From positions 372,001 through 436,000 of the forward strand of contig NZ_AHCB03000007.1 in NCBI RefSeq assembly GCF_000238335.3: 64,000 nt of DNA. The letters are read 5' to 3'. The DNA is from Pseudoalteromonas marina. Lineage in GTDB: Bacteria; Pseudomonadota; Gammaproteobacteria; Enterobacterales; Alteromonadaceae. Shown in pieces: positions 36,559 to 44,372 of this stretch. Every line of letters starts with the position of its first letter. The first letter of the stretch is position 1. The notes under the pieces are model-generated. The model saw only the letters and a program-made list of their open reading frames with translations. It made no database searches and was not told where the DNA came from. The position numbers were made by a program, and so were the translations under genes.

Positions 36559-37287
36559 ATGTCAAAAGTTGCAATTGTAACAGGTGGTACAAAAGGGATT
36601 GGCCTAGCGGTAGTAAAACGCTTACTAACCAGTGGCTATGAGGTACATAACCTTGATATCACACCAAGCGATGTAGGTGTTTTTCATCATTGCGATGTAA
36701 GTGATGTAGAAGCTGTCCGCCGCTCAATAAGCGTGATACATGAACAATCTCAACGTATTGACGTACTGGTTTCTAATGCTGGAAAACACTTAAGCGCAAA
36801 TATAGAAAGCACCGATGAGCAAACGCTCGATGCGCTATTTGCGCTTAATGTAAAAGGCGCCTATGCGGCGGTACAAAGCGTACTCCCAACGATGAAGGCA
36901 AATAATGCGGGTTCTATTATATTAATAGCATCCGACCAAGCATTAATTGCCAAGCAAAATTCATTTGCCTACAACCTCACTAAACATGCCCTCGCCTCAA
37001 TGGCAAAAACTACAGCACTTGATTATGCACACTTTAATATTCGTGCTAATGCAGTGTGTCCAGGCACCATTGAAACCCCTTTATTTCATAACGCAATAGA
37101 CGCTTACTGCAAAAAAAGTGGTGCAAACAAAGCCGATATAGTGGCAGAAGAAGCCAGCCTTCAACCGCTAAACCGATTAGGTCAAGCCGATGATGTAGCC
37201 GCTCTTGTGAGTTTTTTAGCAAGTGACGATGCAAGCTTTATTACTGGCAGCTTACAAAGTATTGATGGCGGCTATACAGCCCAATGA
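36559..37287 (+). CDS. Short-chain dehydrogenase/reductase
   Basis: A 242-residue NAD(P)-dependent oxidoreductase of the classical SDR family. It has the coenzyme loop VTGGTKGIGLAVV (residues 6-18), NAG in SNAGKH, the catalytic Ser in ILIASDQA and Tyr/Lys in YNLTKHA, and a C-terminal ITGSLQSIDGGY. ATG 36559 has AAGGAA upstream. Its stop overlaps the start of the next gene, an amidohydrolase, so the two form an operon. In sugar-acid pathways such SDRs oxidise the sugar or a keto-deoxy acid; substrate is not proven here. Confidence 0.88.
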   Translation: MSKVAIVTGGTKGIGLAVVKRLLTSGYEVHNLDITPSDVGVFHHCDVSDVEAVRRSISVIHEQSQRIDVLVSNAGKHLSANIESTDEQTLDALFALNVKGAYAAVQSVLPTMKANNAGSIILIASDQALIAKQNSFAYNLTKHALASMAKTTALDYAHFNIRANAVCPGTIETPLFHNAIDAYCKKSGANKADIVAEEASLQPLNRLGQADDVAALVSFLASDDASFITGSLQSIDGGYTAQ

Positions 37288-38123
37288 GTACAAATATAAT
37301 TGACCCGCATGTTCATTTTTTTAATTTACTTGATGGTCAATACACTTGGCTACAAGGAAGCAATCCTCCTGCGTGGCCCAATTTAGAGAAAATAAAACGG
37401 CCTATTAGCGCACAACAACTTGCCAACAGTACCGATTTTAAATTAAAAGGCCTTGTTCACATAGAAGCGGGCTTTGATAACTCAGCCCCAATTAAGGAGC
37501 TAAATTGGCTAAGCAAGCATTTAAGTGGAATGCCATTTAAAGCTATTAGCTTTAACCAAATAGATGCGCCTGCTGAGCAATTTAGTAATGCACTAAATGC
37601 GCTTGCTCATTCAAGCTTATGTGGCATTAGAGATATAACCGAAGGAGATGACGCAGTAAGGCTAAAAAGCCCTCGTTGTATTCATAATCTTGATTTATTA
37701 GCAGCAAACAAATTGCATTTTGAAGCACAATTTGAGTTACACAATATTAGTGTGGCCAATCATATTGCTCACTGTGCAAAACAATTACCTCACCTACAAA
37801 TTATTCTTAACCATACAGGGTTGCCTGATGATTTGATCTCTTGGCAAAAAGGCGTTGAACTACTTGCCCAATATAGCAATATTGCTATTAAGTTTTCTGG
37901 CTTTGAATTATTAGACCTGACACAAGCACAACAAGAAGCCTGCTTTAAGTGGCTTTTACAACATTTTGGCGAACAGCGTATTATGTTTGCTAGTAACTTT
38001 CCGGTATGCCAAATAAACACGCATTACAATGCCCTATGGCATCAGCATTATGCGTTATGTAATAGCCATAGCCTTTGGCATAAGCTCAGCTACGCAAATG
38101 CAAAGCACTACTACCAAGTGTAA
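37284..38123 (+). CDS. Amidohydrolase-2 family hydrolase (lactonase-like)
   Basis: A 279-residue TIM-barrel metal hydrolase of the amidohydrolase-2 family. It starts MSTNIIDPHVHFFNLLDGQY, with the metal-binding H-x-H pair, and has HIEAGF, LNHTGLP and a late FASNFPVCQ block. Relatives include L-fuconolactonase and 2-pyrone-4,6-dicarboxylate hydrolase, which open lactone rings. It overlaps the SDR gene by four bases (ATGA), so the pair works together, probably on a sugar or a sugar lactone. The precise substrate is not assignable. Confidence 0.85.
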   Translation: MSTNIIDPHVHFFNLLDGQYTWLQGSNPPAWPNLEKIKRPISAQQLANSTDFKLKGLVHIEAGFDNSAPIKELNWLSKHLSGMPFKAISFNQIDAPAEQFSNALNALAHSSLCGIRDITEGDDAVRLKSPRCIHNLDLLAANKLHFEAQFELHNISVANHIAHCAKQLPHLQIILNHTGLPDDLISWQKGVELLAQYSNIAIKFSGFELLDLTQAQQEACFKWLLQHFGEQRIMFASNFPVCQINTHYNALWHQHYALCNSHSLWHKLSYANAKHYYQV

Positions 38124-38174
38124 GTAAAAGTCGTTATATTTAAATTTTATTATGCTTAAAATGGCGTAGGTTTT

Positions 38175-38543
38175 ATGAAAAACACATTATTCATTTCGAG
38201 CTTAGCCTTGTGCACTTTATTAAGTGGCTGTGTATCGCAACACGCTGAACCCACTCCAAAATTACAACATGCATTACTTTTAGTGCCTAATCAAAGCGCA
38301 GTTAACAAAATAATCAATACCCTTATGAATATGCAAAATATAACGTTAGATGACGATGTATTTACAATAAACAGTGTGGTTACGCTGAGTAATTTAAACG
38401 AAAATAACATAATAAAAAGTCATCAGCTAAATCCACCCGACCAATTTGAACTGATGATAAAGAACAAACAATGCTTTATACGCCACGTAGATAGCAAAGC
38501 AACTCAAGAGCTCAAAGGTGTTGAGTGCGTAATTAACGAATGA
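38175..38543 (+). CDS. Small hypothetical lipoprotein
   Basis: A 122-residue predicted lipoprotein: signal MKNTLFISSLALCTLLSGC with lipobox LSGC (Cys19), then a small soluble domain. I recognise no family. The mature part contains two cysteines (in NKQCFIRH and GVECVINE) that could form a disulfide. It lies 51 bases after the amidohydrolase gene and may be its third cistron or a separate unit; the weak GTAGG ribosome site is in place. Function unknown. Confidence 0.7.
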   Translation: MKNTLFISSLALCTLLSGCVSQHAEPTPKLQHALLLVPNQSAVNKIINTLMNMQNITLDDDVFTINSVVTLSNLNENNIIKSHQLNPPDQFELMIKNKQCFIRHVDSKATQELKGVECVINE

Positions 38544-38559
38544 CCTTAATTCTGCTAAT

Positions 38560-38594
38560 AAAAAGCCGATAAGTGAATAGTCACTTACCGGCTG
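38560..38594 (-). terminator. Terminator after the enolase-superfamily gene
   Basis: The 13-position stem AGCCGATAAGTGA (38564-38576) with TCACTTACCGGCT (38581-38593) has one mismatch. Read on the minus strand it ends in TTTTT. It closes the 39818-38616 unit. Confidence 0.78.
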
Positions 38595-38615
38595 TTGTAA
38601 TAACAACATTAGTTA

Positions 38616-39791
38616 TTATTTTATTTCTACACGTTGCGACCGCATTACAATCTCATCGTTTAACTCAATACCCAAACCTGGCTCTTCAGATACTTCAAAA
38701 AAACCATTTTTAGGTTGTGGGTCTTGTAGACACAACTCGCGGTTCCACTTTTTAATTGCGTACGTGTGATGCTCATGAATTAAAAAGTTAGGAATAGCAG
38801 TTTCCAGATGCAGTGATGCAGCCGTTGCAACTGGCCCACCACATACGTGCGCCTGAATGCGTACATCAAAAATATCAGCGTAATCACATACCTTTTTAGT
38901 TTCAGTAAAACCACCACATAAACCGATATCGGGCTGAAGTACGTCAATACTCTGATCTTCTAAATAAGGACGAACCCCCCAGCGATTATACAAGCGCTCA
39001 CCACCTGCAATTGGCACATTCACTTTATCTGCTACTTTGGCATGCAATGAGTGATTTAAGTAGTTCACAGGCTCTTCAAAGTACATACAATCAAACTCTT
39101 CGGCTATTTCACCAATTTGAATTGCAGATGTAGCACCCGGTAAACTATGGCATTCAAAAATAATATCCACTTCATCACCCACAGCTTCACGAATAGCTTG
39201 CATACGCGCGCGATACAACTTCATTTCTGGGCGTGAAATAATATTAGTTCGGTCGTAATAGGTATTACCGTCTTTATCGTATTGAATTGGATCTACCTTT
39301 ACTGCATCGTAACCCTCAGCTATGGCTTTTAATGCTGCCTCTGCATATTCTTGTGGCTGAACGAGCGCTTTAAATTCGCTATCCCAGTCAAACTGCAGTT
39401 GCGATGCATAAGTACGAAGCTTGTCGTTAACTTTACCACCAAGTAGTTGATATACCGGTAACCCAAGTGCCTTACCTTTAATATCCCAAAGCGCAGTATC
39501 AATAGCACTCATTGCAGCGTACACAACGGGTCCACCACCTAAGCCCCAAAAGCTTTCTCGTAACATGCGAGACCATAGCTTTTCTGTCTGAAACGGGTCG
39601 TGCCCAATTAAAAAAGCATCTGCCATTTCTTTAATCATGGCGGCGGCTGCGCTATGACCTAAATCATAAGCAAGACCCGCCTCACCAACACCACTAATGC
39701 CCTCATCAGTATGAATGCGAACGAATACGGGTGTCCATGCTGGGCGCTCTGGACAATGAATATCAAATACTTCTACGCGATTTACCTTCAT
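38616..39791 (-). CDS. Enolase-superfamily (mandelate racemase/dehydratase) enzyme
   Basis: A 391-residue enzyme of the mandelate racemase/muconate lactonizing group, which abstract a proton next to a carboxylate; many are sugar-acid dehydratases. It has the N-terminal cap (to about 125) and a barrel with probable metal ligands in IIFECHS, YFEEPV and AGGERLY, an Asp in LQPDIGLCGG, and a general-base His in IQAHVCGG, consistent with a His-Asp dyad. It belongs to the RspA/galactonate-dehydratase-like layout, but the substrate is unknown. It lies 26 bases after the class II aldolase gene and faces the SDR-lactonase pair. Confidence 0.85.
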   Translation of the reverse strand: MKVNRVEVFDIHCPERPAWTPVFVRIHTDEGISGVGEAGLAYDLGHSAAAAMIKEMADAFLIGHDPFQTEKLWSRMLRESFWGLGGGPVVYAAMSAIDTALWDIKGKALGLPVYQLLGGKVNDKLRTYASQLQFDWDSEFKALVQPQEYAEAALKAIAEGYDAVKVDPIQYDKDGNTYYDRTNIISRPEMKLYRARMQAIREAVGDEVDIIFECHSLPGATSAIQIGEIAEEFDCMYFEEPVNYLNHSLHAKVADKVNVPIAGGERLYNRWGVRPYLEDQSIDVLQPDIGLCGGFTETKKVCDYADIFDVRIQAHVCGGPVATAASLHLETAIPNFLIHEHHTYAIKKWNRELCLQDPQPKNGFFEVSEEPGLGIELNDEIVMRSQRVEIK

Positions 39792-39817
39792 AAAAATTCC
39801 TTATTAACCTGTTAAGG

Positions 39818-40585
39818 TTATTTTGCAAAACTGGGATCAAGCCGATACGCTTTACGCAGCATAGCAGGCCAAGCAAGCTGGCCTCCGGTGCTGCCGCTAT
39901 GAACCACATTAGCTTGATTATAAATATTGTCGATTATTGGTTGAGGCACGGGAATGACCTCTTGCGAACTAGCTTGCAGCGCTAATTGTATTTCGCAGGC
40001 GCGCTGTAAGTCGTAAAAACGCATAAACGCATCGCCTACAGTAGGGCCTACAGTTAACCCACCATGGTTAACTAATAACATGTGATTGGTTGAGCCTAGG
40101 TCATCCTGGAGGACTTTGCGCTCATCATCATTAACTGCGAGGCCTTCGTAACCGTGATATGAAAGCGACGGTAATGAAAACATAGAATACTGACTTAATG
40201 GTAATAAGCCATTTTTTTGCGTAGCCACAGCAATGGTTTCTTTGGTGTGCAGGTGAATAACGCAATGCGCATCTTCTCTTACTTCGTGTATTGCACTATG
40301 AATAGTAAAACCAGCAGGATTAATGCTAAAGGGAGTGTCGTCGATTATATTCCCGTTTAAGTCTACCTTAACCAAGTTTGACGCGGTTACTTCGTCAAAT
40401 GTTAATCCAAAAGCATTAACAAGATAATAGTCAGTGCCCGGCAAGCGCGCTGATAAATGCGTATAAATTAAATCTCCCCAGCGAAAGTGATCCACTAGCC
40501 GGTAACAGGCAGCAAGGTCGACACGAAGTTGCCACTCTTGAGCAGATACTTTATTTTTTAAATCGAGTTGGGGTAAATCAAACAT
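39818..40585 (-). CDS. Class II aldolase/adducin-family protein
   Basis: A 255-residue protein of the zinc-dependent class II aldolase/adducin family (fuculose-phosphate aldolase type). Zinc-binding histidines are visible in CVIHLHTKETIAVA and VNHGGLTVG. ATG 40585 has AAGG six bases upstream; the frame to 40615 is less likely. It precedes the enolase-superfamily gene in the same unit. Some members of this family are epimerases or decarboxylases, and the nonphosphorylated form seen here could act on a keto-deoxy sugar acid. A substrate cannot be given. Confidence 0.83.
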   Translation of the reverse strand: MFDLPQLDLKNKVSAQEWQLRVDLAACYRLVDHFRWGDLIYTHLSARLPGTDYYLVNAFGLTFDEVTASNLVKVDLNGNIIDDTPFSINPAGFTIHSAIHEVREDAHCVIHLHTKETIAVATQKNGLLPLSQYSMFSLPSLSYHGYEGLAVNDDERKVLQDDLGSTNHMLLVNHGGLTVGPTVGDAFMRFYDLQRACEIQLALQASSQEVIPVPQPIIDNIYNQANVVHSGSTGGQLAWPAMLRKAYRLDPSFAK

Positions 40586-40672
40586 AGTAAGCCTTTTAAA
40601 ATACACACATAACAAGTGTAAATAGATGTTTAGAAGTCTAAAACACTCTGTTCTTTATAGCAATCTACAAAC

Positions 40673-40702
40673 AAAAACAGCCACACGTGTGTGGCTGTTT
40701 TT
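40673..40702. terminator. Bidirectional terminator-like hairpin after the cytochrome c gene
   Basis: AAAAACAGCCACAC (40673-40686) pairs perfectly with GTGTGGCTGTTTTT (40689-40702) around a 2-base centre (the loop opens further in RNA). T runs on both strands; it lies downstream of the cytochrome gene. Confidence 0.82.
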
Positions 40703-40725
40703 AAAGGACGAATAACTGCTTTGAG

Positions 40726-41049
40726 TTATTTTACTTTAGATAAGTAGTCTGCAATAGCTTCAAACTCTTCGTCTGTTACTGTAGCAACCATTGCTTTCAT
40801 CGCCATAGACATACCATTATTACGCGCACCCGACTTAATGTCTTTCATTTGCGCAACTAGGTAATCTTTGTTTTGGCCATTAAGTTTAGGGTACATACCC
40901 ATAATTGGTGCTTTACCATCTGCACCATGGCAGGTTTGACAATTTTTTGCAGTGTAAAGAGCGGCGCCATCGGCGGCAGCTGCATTAAACGAGAAACTTG
41001 CGGCTAAACTAATGCCCGCGCCTAGTATTAGTGTTTTCATCTTGCTCAT
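40726..41049 (-). CDS. Small soluble cytochrome c
   Basis: A 107-residue periplasmic class I c-type cytochrome. It has a signal peptide (MKTLILGAGISLAASFSFNAAAA, cleavage near residue 25), one haem-binding CQTCH near residue 37 and a C-terminal helix EEFEAIADYLSKVK. Several Met residues (GMSMAMKAM) could supply the sixth iron ligand. It carries electrons between respiratory complexes or to a terminal acceptor. It is a single gene with its own terminator, and no oxidase or reductase genes are next to it. Confidence 0.88.
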   Translation of the reverse strand: MSKMKTLILGAGISLAASFSFNAAAADGAALYTAKNCQTCHGADGKAPIMGMYPKLNGQNKDYLVAQMKDIKSGARNNGMSMAMKAMVATVTDEEFEAIADYLSKVK

Positions 41050-41229
41050 TGTATTTACTCTTCTTTTTTGACGGTTAGAAAAAACTGTTCAATTGATTGT
41101 AGTCAACAATCAAATAAAAAGCATACGTTAGAAACGATGCTAGACGATCAACTTAATCCTACACTGCTAGCTCGTTTTATGCTCATAATTAGTTTAGCAA
41201 ATAAATATGAGCAGACGCTTAACTGACTG

Positions 41230-41769
41230 TTACCATACTAAATCGTCTGGCACTTCAAAATCTGCGTACGGATCGTCTTCATCTTTTGGTTTATTTTCAG
41301 CTTCAACATGAAAAACAATGTATTTTTCGTCAACTTCAGCCACCTTGCGAGCGGGTTCGTCTTCTAATACATAAAACTGCCCTTCTAGGACACAAATTGC
41401 TAGACGACCACCCGACAATGCTTTTTGAGTGTTTTCATTCACTTCAATACTTTTAACTTTTTTGTCGTAAGTAAAATTAAAGGTTCGCTCACCACGAATA
41501 GCATCTTGGTTGTTGTGCTCTAAAATTTGTTTAACGCGCGCTTCTTGCTCACGCTGTTTAAGGCTAACTTGGCGAACTTGGTTAAGCTCTTCTGCTTTTT
41601 TCTGCTGCTCAAGTTTAGTTTGTTGAATATGCTTTTGCAGATCACTAGGGTTACTTGTCGCGCCCTTTTTTTGTTTTTTTTGTTGCTTACGTTTTTCTGA
41701 TTTAGCAACTTTAGCTTTATGCGATGTTGTTAATCCTGCTTGAAGCAATTGGTCTTGTAATGAACCCAT
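41230..41769 (-). CDS. DUF2058 family protein (YaiL-like)
   Basis: A 179-residue highly charged cytoplasmic protein of the DUF2058 family. It begins MGSLQDQLLQAGLTTSHKAK followed by a Lys/Gln-rich stretch (SEKRKQQKKQKKG) and a long charged coiled coil to about residue 90, then a compact C-terminal domain ending in DPYADFEVPDDLVW. The E. coli homologue YaiL is annotated as nucleoprotein-associated, and the basic N-terminus suits RNA or ribosome contact. No function is established and none is indicated by neighbours. Confidence 0.85.
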   Translation of the reverse strand: MGSLQDQLLQAGLTTSHKAKVAKSEKRKQQKKQKKGATSNPSDLQKHIQQTKLEQQKKAEELNQVRQVSLKQREQEARVKQILEHNNQDAIRGERTFNFTYDKKVKSIEVNENTQKALSGGRLAICVLEGQFYVLEDEPARKVAEVDEKYIVFHVEAENKPKDEDDPYADFEVPDDLVW

Positions 41770-41965
41770 GGCATTGTTCCAGTAAAAACTAATATTACGC
41801 TCATTTTAATCATCAACGCGTTTAAATAACAGTGCTATTGGTATTAATCTAACAAACTCCTTCATACTAAGCATGATATAAAGCAATAATCGTACTTTTA
41901 ATTATCAATTAGAGTTAACTTTCAATACAATTAAGTAGCCAACTAGCTAACTCATAAGCCAAATA

Positions 41966-43114
41966 ATGCGCTTAACCCATCTACTTGCTTGCTCCATTGT
42001 TATATTTTTTGTGCTTTATGCACCTCAACCGTTACTGAACTTATTTGCGAGTGAATATAATGTATCGCCTGCCGTTGCTGGTAGTCTTATGACGGCAACC
42101 ATGCTGCCACTCGCTATTGCACCATTAGTATACGGCTTGTTTTTAGCTAAACAGAATCCTTTAAAAATACTTCGTATTGCAATGATAGTACTGAGCTTTA
42201 GCTGCTTACTATTTATATGGGTGCCAAGTTTTGAGCTCTTACTGTTAGTAAGGTTTTTACAAGGCCTTACTCTTCCCGCAGCATTAACCGCCATGACCAG
42301 TTTCATAGGGATAAGCTTTAGCGCTGATACACTTCAAAAAAATATGACACTCTATATAGGCAGCAGTATTGCAGGTGGTTACTTTGGAAGAGTGCTTGCT
42401 GCACTGTTTAGTGACTTATGGCATTGGCAAAGCTTTTATTACTTAATTGCTTTTATGCTTGTTTTTTTAGCCATATTAATAAAGCCCCAGAAATTCAATA
42501 ACATTAGCCCCCATGCCCCAAAATCACCTCTAGATTACATCAAACAACTTAAGAAAGGTCCTGTCTTAAAAGTTTACAGCGCTGTGTTTTGTATGTTTTT
42601 TTGTTTTGCTGCTTTACTTAATTATTTGCCTTTTATACTGCAAAAAACATTTTTAATTACCAACACTCGTGATATTGGATTAGTTTATAGCGGCTATTTA
42701 ATTGGTGCTTTGGCATCTATTGCGACGCCTTGGTTACTGAAAAAAGCACCTTCAGCTTGGCACGTATTAGCGGCGACTTTCATTTTTTATAGCCTTAGTA
42801 TTGTTACGCTAATAAGCCAACAGCTAAGCGTATTTTTAACTGCATTTACGCTATTTTGTGCGGCTATGTTTATTATTCATTCAACCGCAGCTCCACTGGT
42901 CAATCAAATAAGTAAAGCACCACCAAGCGTGACAAACGGAGGGTATGTCTCGTTTTATTACAGTGGCGGGGCGAGTGGCTCGCTATTACCGGGTTTAGTT
43001 TATCAACAGTACGGACAAACGGCATTTATGTTTACCTTACTTGTTGTTTGTTTGTGCGGCTTTTTTCTTATTACCTGGGCTTACCTTGACGGTAAAAACA
43101 TGACGCGCGGTTGA
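41966..43114 (+). CDS. MFS transporter
   Basis: A 382-residue inner-membrane transporter of the major facilitator superfamily with about twelve predicted segments in two halves (first half to about 175, second from about 200). Typical features are LLVRFLQGLTLPA in segment 4 and a glycine-rich GGYVSFYYSGGASGSLLPG near the end. It looks like a YnfM/arabinose-efflux-type drug or metabolite exporter, but substrate is unknown. The ribosome site is weak. Its 3' end overlaps the convergent deacylase gene by 34 bases. Confidence 0.82.
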   Translation: MRLTHLLACSIVIFFVLYAPQPLLNLFASEYNVSPAVAGSLMTATMLPLAIAPLVYGLFLAKQNPLKILRIAMIVLSFSCLLFIWVPSFELLLLVRFLQGLTLPAALTAMTSFIGISFSADTLQKNMTLYIGSSIAGGYFGRVLAALFSDLWHWQSFYYLIAFMLVFLAILIKPQKFNNISPHAPKSPLDYIKQLKKGPVLKVYSAVFCMFFCFAALLNYLPFILQKTFLITNTRDIGLVYSGYLIGALASIATPWLLKKAPSAWHVLAATFIFYSLSIVTLISQQLSVFLTAFTLFCAAMFIIHSTAAPLVNQISKAPPSVTNGGYVSFYYSGGASGSLLPGLVYQQYGQTAFMFTLLVVCLCGFFLITWAYLDGKNMTRG

Positions 43115-43581
43115 TGACTCGTATAATTAAAAAAGGTTTCTAGGTCTGATTTACTCAAAATCCATGTAAGCGTATTTTCAAAGGGGTGGCAGTGAAATAA
43201 CTCACCAAACCAAATATCTTGATCTAACCATACTGTTACCGCATTTTGTTTATCGTTTAGTAGCGCAAGCATTGATACACATCCTGGTGCAACTTTTAAA
43301 TAGGTTGCTAAACGTTCGCTTGAAGCAAACCCTAAACGCGACAAACCTTGCTGTTTAGAGAGCGCTTTTAGGTCCAACTGCTTATTGTGAGCTGTAATTA
43401 CTAAAAAGTGACGTTTACCTTCGTTATCACGCAAAAATAAATTTTTTAAACGGGTACCTGGGCGTTCAAGCAGTAATTCATCCGCTGCTAAGCTAGTATG
43501 TAAAGGTGGGTGTTCGATAACATCGTAATTAATATTTAAATGCGCTAAACACGCCTCTAATTTTGTTTTGTCCGCTAACAT
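43081..43581 (-). CDS. YbaK/ProX-type aminoacyl-tRNA deacylase
   Basis: A 166-residue trans-editing enzyme of the YbaK/EbsC family, of the PrdX/ProXp type that removes wrongly attached alanine from tRNA-Pro. It starts MLADKTKLEACLAHLNINYDVIEHPPLHTS and carries KNLFLRDNEGKRHFLVI, LSRLGFASSERL and the Gly-Cys-Val-Ser block. ATG 43581 begins two bases after the stop of the upstream lipoprotein gene; the longer frame to 43626 overlaps that gene and is less likely. Its final 34 bases overlap the MFS gene tail-to-tail. Confidence 0.85.
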   Translation of the reverse strand: MLADKTKLEACLAHLNINYDVIEHPPLHTSLAADELLLERPGTRLKNLFLRDNEGKRHFLVITAHNKQLDLKALSKQQGLSRLGFASSERLATYLKVAPGCVSMLALLNDKQNAVTVWLDQDIWFGELFHCHPFENTLTWILSKSDLETFFNYTSHQPRVMFLPSR

Positions 43582-43583
43582 AA

Positions 43584-43979
43584 TTACAAACAACGCCCTC
43601 TTAATTGCACGCTTAGATCTCGCCACAGAACGTCTGTTATTTCATGATTATTAGCGCAGTATTCACGCATTGTAAGCTCTTGCTTTAATAATTCAACGGC
43701 CTGGTCTTCTAATTTTAGTTTTAACACACTCGACTCTTCAAAGTGTTCTTGCTCAATATATTCCTTAACTTCACTGCGAGAAGGTCTGTTATTACGTCCA
43801 CGATCGAGATTAAAGTTCTCACGGTGCTTAGCTTTAACCGATACAACATAAGCAAATACATTATTTCCTTGCTCATCTTGTTTTTCAAAAAACTGTTTGT
43901 TGTTTATTTCAAAAGGCGGCTCTTCATTTGATGCACAACCCGAAAGTAAAACCATCAGTACCAAAACGCTTTTTTTCAT
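43584..43979 (-). CDS. Hypothetical lipoprotein
   Basis: A 131-residue predicted lipoprotein with signal MKKSVLVLMVLLSGC (Cys15 after LLSG) and a charged, mostly helical mature part (about 20-131) with two further cysteines (REYCANN and GRCL). No family is recognised. It is the first gene of a pair with the deacylase gene, 2 bases apart, which suggests a shared message rather than a shared function. It is read away from the tRNA-Ala locus. Confidence 0.7.
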   Translation of the reverse strand: MKKSVLVLMVLLSGCASNEEPPFEINNKQFFEKQDEQGNNVFAYVVSVKAKHRENFNLDRGRNNRPSRSEVKEYIEQEHFEESSVLKLKLEDQAVELLKQELTMREYCANNHEITDVLWRDLSVQLRGRCL

Positions 43980-44059
43980 TATTTTCTGTCGTTTTAATGA
44001 GTAATTAAGCCGAGTCTATCAAAAATTCATCTAAACAGTGAAAATTAGCGAAAAAATAC

Positions 44060-44088
44060 TTGACCAAATTTATAAAAAAACTTAAAGT
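44060..44088 (+). promoter_or_regulatory. Sigma70 promoter for tRNA-Ala
   Basis: TTGACC (44060-44065), a 17-base spacer and TAAAGT (44083-44088) form a good -35/-10 pair. The following TCGTCCCGC is GC-rich, like the discriminator of stringently controlled stable-RNA promoters. The tRNA begins about 50 bases after the expected start. Confidence 0.7.
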
Positions 44089-44094
44089 TCGTCC

Positions 44095-44136
44095 CGCTTG
44101 GAACTCAGCAGCCAAGCGTTTATGTTATACATAAAC
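44095..44136 (+). repeat. Two tandem perfect hairpins in the tRNA-Ala leader
   Basis: CGCTTGG (44095-44101) pairs with CCAAGCG (44112-44118); then GTTTATG (44118-44124) pairs with CATAAAC (44130-44136). They fill the transcribed leader between promoter and tRNA. They may be processing signals or leftover stable-RNA leader structure. Confidence 0.55.
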
Positions 44137-44145
44137 TAGGAATGT

Positions 44146-44221
44146 GGGGCTATAGCTCAGCTGGGAGAGCGCCTGCCTTGCACGCAGGAGGTCAGCAGTT
44201 CGATCCTGCTTAGCTCCACCA
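44146..44221 (+). tRNA. tRNA-Ala (anticodon TGC)
   Basis: A 76-base tRNA including an encoded CCA. The acceptor stem GGGGCTA/TAGCTCC has the G3-U70 pair that marks alanine tRNAs. The D arm includes GCTCAGCTGGGAGAGC, the anticodon stem CCTGC/GCAGG holds the loop CTTGCAC (anticodon TGC), and the T arm has GTTCGATCC. It stands alone, not in an rRNA operon, where this isoacceptor is often found. Confidence 0.97.
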
Positions 44222-44372
44222 CTTTCCTACTCCTTCCTTAAATGTATTCTTTACTTCAAAAACACCCTAATTCATTCATTTTATTTTGTTTTTCATTTAT
44301 CTCTATTATCTTGAGTCTTTATCAATTATTAGCTATACATACTTGTATATCTATTAATGCCTTAGGTAAATC

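Noticed and set aside
44146..44372. tRNA-Ala as attachment site of a genomic island carrying the sensory module
   Set aside because: No integrase, no repeat of the tRNA 3' end seen downstream, and no clear composition change.
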